From positions 33,307,083 to 33,371,082 of the forward strand of contig CM077115.1 of assembly GCA_039619475.1 (NCBI GenBank): a DNA stretch of 64,000 bases. Direction: 5' to 3'. This DNA is from Icerya purchasi (Eukaryota; Arthropoda; Insecta; Hemiptera; Monophlebidae). Positions within the stretch are counted from its first letter, which is position 1. Every line of letters starts with the position of its first letter. Positions 56,441 through 64,000 of this stretch are shown here, in pieces. Below the pieces are notes generated by a model, which saw only the letters and a program-made list of their open reading frames with translations, was not told the origin of the DNA and did not search any database. The translations under genes and the position numbers were made by a program.

Positions 56441-56761
56441 CTTGACGCAGTTGTAACGGTGGTCAGAGAAGGAACGAACGAAACGAACGTTACATTTTCG
56501 CAAAGCGGAATCAGTTACAACGATGAAGGTTTAGTGTCGGCCTTTCCTTCTGATCAGTCGGCGCAATTTCATTTCATAGTTGTAAGAAAACATATAGACG
56601 AATCGTTGTTTGGCATTATAAAAAATATTTTACTGCCTGGCGGTTTCCTGTTGGTTCAGGGATCTCCTGAAATTGGAGCGGAAACTTTCGAACAGTTGCT
56701 AAATTTACAGTCAATATCACGTATTGTTAGCGGAGAAAATGCATTCAACTTTTTCAGAAAA
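56441..56761 (+). CDS. FASN: Fatty acid synthase, exon H (pseudo-methyltransferase end)
   Basis: 107 codons, phase 0 at both ends; acceptor ATTGTGCAG, donor AAA|GTAAGT. LDAVVTVV directly extends exon G. FHFIVVRKHIDESLFGIIKNILLPGGFLLVQG matches the end of the inactive methyltransferase fold in animal FAS (mammals: ...LLVCNCA...MVAALREGGFLLLHT). The catalytic S-adenosylmethionine motif is not seen, as expected for animal FAS. In other animals the ketoreductase and enoyl reductase domains would follow downstream of the window. Confidence 0.82.
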
Positions 56762-57600
56762 GTAAGTTTATCCTTCTCAAATTTTGAAATACAGTTTGGT
56801 GATTCTTCTCTTTTTTTTTCAATTGTACACATACATACGTAACTGAAAAATAATTTTAGCGAATCATAAAATAACAAACTGTACACAAAAAGTTACATAT
56901 TTGTATTCATTGTGCGCGGCGCTAAAGAATAATAGTGATGGTAAATGAAAAATATTTTTTTTACAAATTTTCTTAAATTTTGATCTGTATAAAGAAGCAA
57001 TCAATTTCCTCGTACCTTTTTTAGACTATACAATAATCTTTTAATACCGTTAACAATGAAATAGGCACGTGATAATGTGGTTTCCCGGATTAAAATATAT
57101 CACATACTAAGCTCAATAGCATCATCAGTATTTTACTTTCAGATTGCATGTATGCGAAAGAGAATGATCCTAAAATACACGACTAAAATAATAATATACT
57201 TAGTAGCCGAACAGTACAAACTTTGGTTCACACATTATCTATTAAAACGAAAAAAAAAATTAAATCTACAGCAAAATAAACGTTAAGTAACTATAGATTT
57301 TAAAGAACAATTTCTGATATTTTGAGTAATATTTCAAGTTATAAAATCATTTCATACACTTCTGTATTTGCTATTGCCGATATATAGAAGGAAGATATGG
57401 GAAGGGGGTTAAATATATCTCATTTTTTTTTTTCAAAGTATTCTATAGATTAAACAAAAAAAAAAATAATAATAATTATCTATATATATATATATATATG
57501 TATATAAAAGAAAATATCTGGAAACATTTGAGGAGTCTAACAATTATTAGCATATCGTTAAAACTACCTGATTTACAATGTTGAAAATTCACATGTAGCA
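56762..57600. other. FAS intron after exon H, first part
   Basis: The intron starts with GTAAGT. It contains a (TA)n tract at about 57480-57507. No coding segment recognised. Confidence 0.55.
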
Positions 57601-57609
57601 ACACAATGT

Positions 57610-58110
57610 ACTTACGTAATGCAAAAGTACATTAAAAAATTAAAATCTGCAAGGTGGGGCTGAAAAAAGGGCTAAAAGTCAGAAAATTGCATTTTAAAAA
57701 ATTTAATCACGCTACAACCGAATCCATTTACACACCAGGTAATCGAAGAACATTTTTTTAAAAATTCAAATTTTAAGGCATGAAAAGGGGTTAAAAAATA
57801 CAGAAAGTGTTATAATTTTAGTACAAATAGGTTTACGAAATTGTAATCGTGCTCGCTTGTATGGTCTACTAAACGTATGCGAAATTTGTTTAAAAATCTT
57901 TTAAATTTTAAGGCGGGAAAAGAGCAGCGCGCCATTTTTGAGATAACCGCGAAAATCACGCTATAGCTCGAACAAATAGTAATTATCGTATGAAATTTCA
58001 TGTGAATATAATGTACTCGTATACACTGAAAACATGAAATAAGAACGCTTTTTTGAATATTCATACTCTAAGGAATGAAAAGGGGGGTTAAAACAATACT
58101 TAACGAGTGT
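57610..58110. repeat. Diverged tandem repeat, unit about 125-160 bp
   Basis: A motif like TTAAGG(C/A)ATGAAAAGGGG followed by TTAAAA recurs, strongly diverged, near 57655, 57776, 57910 and 58069, each followed by a segment around GAAA...TGTTATA and a spacer containing TTTAAAAAT. Units are recognisable by order of motifs rather than by identity, so this is an old array or a repeat-rich element. Confidence 0.5.
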
Positions 58111-58476
58111 TATATTCAACAGGAACAGATTTAATCAATTATAATTTTTCATTAAGATTTCTTTTGTGATGTACTAAAATTTTTTTTTCTAAACTGAAGG
58201 AATTATTAGACTCTCTAACACATTTGACTCTGTATTGAGAATTGGCTACTATGCACGATTGTGGAAGCGGCACAATTTTTTGTGTTGCCTAAGCCATGTT
58301 CCATTATGTTTGAGAAAAGTATTTTTATTTCATTTAGAAATGTATGTAACATGGTTGTTATATCGTTGTTAGGATACATGTTTTCAGAGTTAATATTAGG
58401 AGTCGTATTTCTTTGTTGTTCTGGTCCCTGGTGTACAATTTGTGCGTAAATAACCGTTGATTTGTAGTCTCATGCC
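58111..58476. other. Spacer
   Basis: No supported gene. A 62-codon hydrophobic open frame at 58261-58449 on + has no family resemblance. Confidence 0.45.
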
Positions 58477-59345
58477 TCACTGTTTGGGGCACTCTATTTG
58501 TAAATTCAGCAAGTTTATGTTGTCGTTGGTTTTATTTTTAGGTCTCTCATTTTGTCTTATCAATAAGAGTTTTTGATAAATATCGCATCCTTTATAGTTG
58601 GATGGATGACTACCATGACAATTTGCGTATTTAAGACCTTTATCTTGCTTTTTATTAAAATTTTGCTGAGGAGTGATTTTTACCACATCTGACACAAAAA
58701 TATTCTTTGTTGCAATATGCCTGGGTGTGTCCATATCTCTGGCATCTAAAACACTGGGGTATACAGTATTCTTCTTATGCGGAGTTTAAATTTTGATTTT
58801 CATATTAAGTAGGGATTGTGTAATTTGTAGACATCTGTATTATTTTCCTGTGACTGTAGGTCGACGAAGAACCACGGCAAAGGTTTTTTACTCACTCGAT
58901 GTCTGATATTATTCATGTGTCTAACTGTATGGCCATATTCCGAGAGCACTGCTTTGATGTCCTCTATCTCTATGGAATGATGTAGGTGTCTTATTACTAC
59001 CTGAAAACTTCTTTCTGATTTTATTTGATAGGTATGATGTTCAATTTTTTCGTTGCGTAAATACTTAACTAAAGAACGATAATTTTCCATACTGTTTGAT
59101 TTAACTTCAACTCGCTTGTCCGTTAAAGATCTACACCGAACATCACTTATTGGAATAACTTGTGAGTTAACATCTTAGTGTGTTACACCATAAATTGTTA
59201 TAGCGGAAAGCCTAGGTTTTTTTTGCACAATAACATCCTCGTCTTTACCTTCACTGTCCGCAGCTAGGACAGCGAATCTGTTAGTATTTCGTTTTAATAC
59301 TTTATTTCCTATCGACTCGGAAGAAATACTTCTTAAGTAATTTAC
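58477..59345 (-). pseudogene. Jockey-like gag (ORF1) relic
   Basis: Reading down from about 59300 on the minus strand: KKPRLSAITIYGV, SNSMENYRSLVKYLR, SERSFQVVIRHLHHSIEIED, then PLPWFFVDL (the segment before the zinc knuckles in Jockey/X-element gag) and, in the next frame, CHGSHPSNYKGCDIY (last knuckle-like motif). Stops near 59180 and a frameshift near 58790. The RT-bearing Jockey relic at 60080-61243 is in the opposite orientation, so the two are not simply one element. Confidence 0.7.
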
Positions 59346-59655
59346 TTACTTCTTGCCAATCGTGGTTTGTATTTGTTAGACTGTTAAAAGATTCGGTTTG
59401 CATTGCGTCTTCTTGCAAATGATTTGAGGATAATAACAAAGAAGCATAGACAAGTGATGTTCCCTGCACCGATGATTTTTTTTTTTGCCCGGCTTCAGTT
59501 TAACGTACTTGCAATTCGATTACTATAACCGATTTAAATTTTATCTTACGAAATTATTAGAAATATAATAATGAAAGATGAACGCGAACAATGACTACTT
59601 TACACATATGCCAGATATAATATCAAAATGTTCTGGAAGAAATGAAAACCTGTAC
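59346..59655. other. Spacer
   Basis: AT-rich, nothing recognised. Its last eight bases (ACCTGTAC) are the left target duplication of the next element. Confidence 0.5.
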
Positions 59656-59989
59656 CATGGGCGTCACCAGGGGGGGCAGGGGGGCAGGGGAAGGCCGTTG
59701 CCCTTCTCTGGAGCCTCGAAACTTTTTAATCAACTGGACATGATGAGTATCCACAGGCGCGTAATCATGGACAATTCGGAAGACTTTTATAGTAAAGTAG
59801 TAGAACTATTTGCCAGAAACCCGCGGAAATTATGTTTTAATTAAAATTTCATTATTGCTTAGTAAAATATTAAACCTTTACAAATTATAAATTTTATTTT
59901 TCCTATAACTCATATCCTCTTTTTATCATCTCATCAGTTGGCGACTCATCTTTCCCCCTCCCACCGGGCATAGGCTGGCGACGTCCTTG
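59656..59989. mobile_element. Short hAT-like MITE (334 bp)
   Basis: The left end reads CATGGGCGTCACCAG and the right end, read inward, CAAGGACGTCGCCAG: 12 of 15 positions agree. The flanks ACCTGTAC (59648-59655) and AACTGTAC (59990-59997) match at 7 of 8. G-runs follow the left end. Size, CA start and 8-bp duplication suggest a non-autonomous hAT. An open frame inside (to 59844) has no recognised motif. Confidence 0.55.
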
Positions 59990-60079
59990 AACTGTACTAC
60001 AGTCTTTTTAGATATTTCACAGACCTTCGTTAAAGTTTGCCACGAAACATTAGTCGTACTTGAGAGCCCGATTATTTCG

Positions 60080-61215
60080 AATATAACAAAACTATAGTCA
60101 CTCCCTCAAATACACCGATAAATGCTGGAAGTGTACCAAGACCGGTATTATACCTGCTGTATACTACAAATACATCACCTAGTGAACGAATCACTACAGC
60201 AATGCTTGCAGATGATACAACGATACTAGCCGTGGAAGAGTCAGTAGAACAATTAACGCTGCTTAATAAAGTCCTGAAGTGGACTAAGAACTGGGGAGAA
60301 TTAGACTAAACGAAAGTAAATTGATAGTAATAAAAAGATAAACTACCAACGCGTTAATGATCAATGATGAAAATGTGCCCGCTGAAAGTTACGTCAAAAA
60401 CCTTGGCATGTATCTGGGCATGAATATCTGATGGTGGCGAACTTATATGACCAAGAAAAAAGAGGCGATAAAAGTAAAGCTGAACGAAATGTACTGGTTA
60501 TTAGGCCAAAGAAGTTGAATAATGAACTTCTAATTTACAATCAAATATAATCAGACCCTTTATTTGTCTACTAAATCAGAGGTGTCATAGGTTATCGAGA
60601 CTTGTTTCATTCCGGATCTAAGTCGCTCCCAGGTTTACCTAGCCTGGAATAATTGAGTACCAGAGACATCTGAACAAGTAAATGCGGATTCCAAGTAGAA
60701 AGGAACCGGCTCCCCTATTCCCGTTAGCTCCGTTGGGCTCAGTACAACATTGTGAACCTTACCTTCGCAACCCTTGACGCCATGTCAAGGATGTATGGGA
60801 CTTACTTTACTTTACTCTTTATATATGGATCTGCAGATGCTAATTCTGGGGTTGTGCCAAACAATGGAATATTCAGCGAGCACAGAATAATATTCTCAGG
60901 AAGATAACCCCGGTGCTAGTTGGGACGAAAGGAATTCAGTCTCATCATCAAGTTCTGATGGTACCGCAAGTAATGAATCAATGACCAGAAAACATCAGCG
61001 AAGGTTGCAAGAACAGGTAAATGCTGAAATAAGTAAGCCAAGTAAACATACTCGTGATGGCCGGCGATTAATAAGCCACACGAGCTGGCTTGGGCTAGTA
61101 GACTTCCATTAGGAAGTAACTTATGGCATTAAATTAAGTCGCCAATAGAAAAACGCTAACTAATCCCAATGAATAGATCGCACTTTGATATCACTCCAAT
61201 GACGTTTCTTTTAAC

Positions 61216-61243
<28 letters not shown>
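60080..61243 (+). mobile_element. Jockey-like ORF2 relic interrupted by a SINE
   Basis: Frames around 60110-60300 read NAGSVPRPVLYLLYT (motif B remnant) and LADDTTILAVEE (motif C), followed by a thumb region with Lys-Asn-Leu-Gly-Met. Homology is interrupted by a SINE (60567-60826) and resumes with FWGCAK and, near 60980, QRRLQEQVNAEISK, the basic C-terminus of Jockey ORF2. A 3' UTR with a long poly(A) tail (61217-61243) ends it. 5' truncated, many stops. Confidence 0.75.
60567..60826 (+). repeat. tRNA-derived SINE, copy 3, inserted in the Jockey relic
   Basis: Same family as 15211-15472 but on the plus strand: GGTTATCGAGACTTG (B-box region with an extra base), the shared body with CTCCCAGGTTTACCTAGCC, and a (TTTAC)n tail at about 60811-60826. 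The A-box end is truncated. CTTTATTTG before and CTTTATATATG after could be a mutated target duplication. Confidence 0.8.
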
Positions 61244-61248
<5 letters not shown>

Positions 61249-61274
61249 TCGGGACCAACCGACAAACACTAGAA

Positions 61275-61846
61275 GTTTGGTAGGTTCTTCCTACCTTCTC
61301 AGCTTCTAATATTACCCTTCTGTCTGCAGCTGCTCATTCCAAACTGTGGTCTGACTCCTACGTCTCCTCATTCTCCAACCCGAACTCCTTTTTCTTGTCT
61401 ATTCAACATTCCCTTCCACGCTTTCCATGGTTTATTAACTTTCCTTCTATGCGCTGTTCCAATCTCTCTGCGATTTGCCGCCTGTGTTTTGGGCATAGTT
61501 TGCTCTCTTCCTCATTGTTCCGTTATTCTCTCGTGTCTTCTCCTTATTGTCCATTGCACCCTCCACGCGATCAATGTATTTCTGATCCCGATCATATAAT
61601 GTTGAGTTGTTCGTCGCTCTCAACTGAACAAGCTTCTTTTTGTTCCTTCCTCTTACAAACCGGTATTCCCGCTCCATACTGTGCTTCATGCATTCTCTCC
61701 CTTCCTTCTCCTTCGGTTATTCTAGCTCTTGATTCCTTTCTGTCGGCTATCTCTGATCGTGTAGGAATCTAAGTCTCTCTTTCCTCTCTGTTCCACTGTT
61801 TTTGAGCCAATGTCCATGGTGACGAACCCATTTAAAAAAAAAAACA
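61275..61846 (+). mobile_element. Family 1 retrotransposon, C-terminal fragment with poly(A)
   Basis: Open frame 61395-61772 with FPWFINFPSMRCSNLSAICR, CISDPDHIMLSCSSL and PAPYCASCILSLPSP, then a 3' UTR and poly(A) at about 61833-61846. It is nearly identical to 32958-33350 and to the minus copy at 43104-44405, showing recent activity of this subfamily. It starts about 30 bp after the poly(A) of the Jockey relic. Confidence 0.88.
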
Positions 61847-63049
61847 AATGGTATTTATTAAAATTAAAGAGATTAATCTATAAGTTGAAATTTTATGATA
61901 AATACTTAAAAACGTAATAAAAAACGGCAAATTAAAAATGCCAAAAAAACAATTAAATTAAAAATAGATCTTTCTTATGCCGCAATAATATGGTAAATCA
62001 AGTGTAAAACACGACAAAATCATTGGTTCATTTTTTTTATTCTTTTATGTTACTTCAGTTTCTTTTACCAATTTATTTTCTGTTTTTCATCGTAGATTTA
62101 CGTTTGATTTTAATAAAAGAAAGGTAATAAATTTTCACTAAATAAATATTAACAAAGAGGAAGAACCCACAGACTCAATTTTATTTTCAAAAGAAAAAAA
62201 AAGTACCTGTTTTATATGTACAAAATTATTCTTTAATGCACTACTGAAGGTCAAATTATAGAAAATTAAAAGAGTTTTAGATTTACTGCGGTTAAACGAT
62301 TTTGTATAAACGCTAAAATTTATATAATAATGTAATTGCGGATACGTGTAATATGTGTATGTATAAATGTTTGTAAATTTACTTATATATATATATATAT
62401 ATATATATTGAAATGAATTCTCTTTTCCTCTTTTCTCAAAGTTTTCTAATTTCTGATTGTTTATCTGGAGTCCACCAATGTAATGATTTCCAGCTATACA
62501 TAGCTCGCACCGATCACCCGTATCCTGACTACCAGGCCCTATAAAATAAATTGCACCGTCCCTCTCTGAACTGCCGATAATAAGTTCCGACTAGATTCAA
62601 GCGATGATTAGATAATTACACAGAAAAAGAAAAAGAAACTACGCCGAAGAATATTTTCCTTTTAAAAGAAAATGATTCCGCCCGCTACGGAAGCGGCTTC
62701 CTCTCGTCGGTGAATCGGTAAACAGCCAAGTGTTCGAACTTACCTAGAATGATGTACAAACGCCTGTCACTGCGGATAAATGCGTATATTCTTCCTTTGA
62801 AACAGTAGCTCCGTTTCCGGGTATAAAATACACGAATAAAATGACAGATCGTGAACACTCGATTTCGCTAAGTTTATCAATAGCCGGCAGACGGCTTAAG
62901 GACGAAAGGCCAGTTGCGTGGTAACTTCTATACAATTGATAATGACTAGGTAAGAAAACGCGAGACACAGCGTTGCGCGTTTCGGATAGAAAAACGGTAA
63001 TACGAGTATCACAGGCCCGTGGGGGTTTTTAAAATCAAATCCGGATTCT
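61847..63049. other. FAS intron sequence with a (TA)n microsatellite
   Basis: AT-rich with (TA)n at about 62384-62408. GC content rises at 62500-63000, where minus-strand frame 62744-62968 is open but unrecognised. No FAS exon found. Confidence 0.5.
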
Positions 63050-63505
63050 TTCTATCTCTTTATCCAGCCTAATCTACCGTATTATCCATGGTTTTTCAAT
63101 TTTCCCTCCATGCGGTGTTCAACTCTCTCTGCAATCTGTCGCCTACGCTTTGGGCACAATTTGCTTCCTGCTTCCCTATTTCGCTTTTCTCTAGTCCCCT
63201 CTCCTCACTGTCCCTTACACCCTTCCTCTCACAACTTTATAGGTGACGCTAATCACATTTTGTTTAAATGCACCTACATCGCTTCCGAATGTTCTTCCTT
63301 TTACTCTTCTCTTTTGTCAGTTGGTCTTCCAACTCCGTATTGTGCATCTTTTGTCCTCTCCTTGCCATCACCCTCGGTCATTCTAACACTTGAGTCTTTC
63401 CTATCTTCCATATCTGATCGCATAAACATCTGATTCCGCTGCTCATTCTTCCCCCTCTTCTTAGGCCAATGTCTTTACGACGAACCCAACAAAAAAAAAA
63501 AAAAA
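63050..63505 (+). mobile_element. Family 1 retrotransposon, C-terminal fragment with poly(A)
   Basis: Open to 63433 with SMRCSTLSAICRLRFGHNLLPAS, GDANHILFKC and LPTPYCASFVLSLPSP, then a 3' UTR (ending CGACGAACCCAAC) and poly(A) at 63491-63505. A separate insertion, more diverged from the 61275 copy than that copy is from 32215-33350. Confidence 0.88.
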
Positions 63506-64000
63506 TTCTTCGCGTATTTATTTTATAAATAACAATACATTTTTCACTAATATTCGTACTATTAATAATTTCCATCATTTTGATTTATATATTAATAATT
63601 CACATAAATGAATTACCCCGTATATGAACATTAATAAAAATGACATATGTTATTAATTATACACGTGATAAAAAATTTTGCATAAGATATTAATGAAGTA
63701 CCTAAAAATATGGAGCATATTTTTTCTTTTTTCCTTTAAAGGTAGGTGAGAACACCCTAAAAAATCATCAATATTTATTTTAAATTTGTGATTTTTTCAG
63801 ATTTATGTGTATTTATAATAATTATTTCAGTTCTCATGGAGAGATCCCCCCCCCCACCCCGTGGACACGGTCTTGGAGTATCAGCGACTTATTTCGCTCG
63901 CAAGCACGGCTCGAGATTAAACATTTAATAGTAACAGTTTAAAATTGAAATTAAGATACCGCTTTTGGCATATAAACCGATATCATCTAATCATACACAC
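63506..64000. other. Window end, FAS intron sequence
   Basis: AT-rich, with a C-run near 63848-63856. Nothing recognised. Confidence 0.5.

Noticed and set aside
57077..57286. Open frame after FAS exon H considered as a further exon
   Set aside because: No resemblance to the FAS segment expected after the pseudo-methyltransferase region and no suitable acceptor in phase.
1..64000. Search for CRISPR arrays, bacterial operons, toxin-antitoxin pairs or phage-like defence systems
   Set aside because: Introns, poly(A)-tailed retroelements and an animal FAS gene show a eukaryotic chromosome; no regularly spaced repeats or bacterial gene organisation seen.

Overview
The window is AT-rich, intron-dominated DNA from an animal, most likely an insect. 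A hemipteran-type genome would fit, but the species cannot be read from the sequence. The only host gene I can support is on the + strand: a type I fatty acid synthase (FAS). Eight internal exons are visible (5477-5624, 7863-7973, 31489-31597, 33599-33856, 39136-39312, 49435-49601, 55230-55403, 56441-56761), about 1465 coding bases. They run from the linker after the malonyl/acetyl transferase domain, through the dehydratase (DH) domain, to the end of the pseudo-methyltransferase region. All splice phases join in frame, and the DH catalytic His and Asp are both present. Neither the start nor the end of the gene lies in the window.

The introns are large (about 1.0, 2.0, 2.2, 5.3, 5.6, 10.1 and 23.5 kb, and more than 7 kb after the last exon). 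They are mostly built from transposable elements. Non-LTR retrotransposons dominate. Most are I-like elements whose ORF2 carries endonuclease, reverse transcriptase (RT) and RNase H. One I-like family ('family 1' below) has a pyrimidine-rich sense strand and at least eight copies. These include a nearly intact element at 24590-30470, whose ORF2 is broken only by one in-frame TAG. There are also Jockey-like relics, a CR1/Daphne-like element at 50655-54030, an RTE-like tail and an AT-rich RT of unassigned clade. DNA elements are a hAT with intact ends and an 8-bp target duplication (9244-10903), a short hAT-like MITE (59656-59989) and a pogo/Tigger-like MITE (48699-49232). At least one tRNA-derived SINE family has three copies.

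The intron between FAS exons D and E (33857-39135) differs from the rest. It holds a decayed Polinton/Maverick (adintovirus-like) relic at about 36080-38330: a packaging ATPase, a short protein recurrent in such elements as I recall it, an integrase C-terminus with a chromodomain-like end, and a small ORF. Upstream, at 34207-35363, is an unclassified unit with two short palindromes, a TATA box, a polyadenylation signal and small ORFs.

Region by region: 1-5476, upstream intron with retroelement tails. 5477-7973, FAS exons A and B. 7974-31488, a giant intron with a nested TE stack (8694-18690) and a head-to-head pair of I-like elements (19209-30470). 31489-33856, exons C and D around retroelement fragments. 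33857-39135, the orphan unit and Polinton relic. 39136-49601, exons E and F around three I-like elements. 49602-56761, a SINE-like element, the CR1-like element and exons G and H. 56762-64000, intron with diverged tandem repeats, Jockey pieces and two family 1 tails. I found no bacterial-type system, CRISPR array, rRNA or functional tRNA gene.
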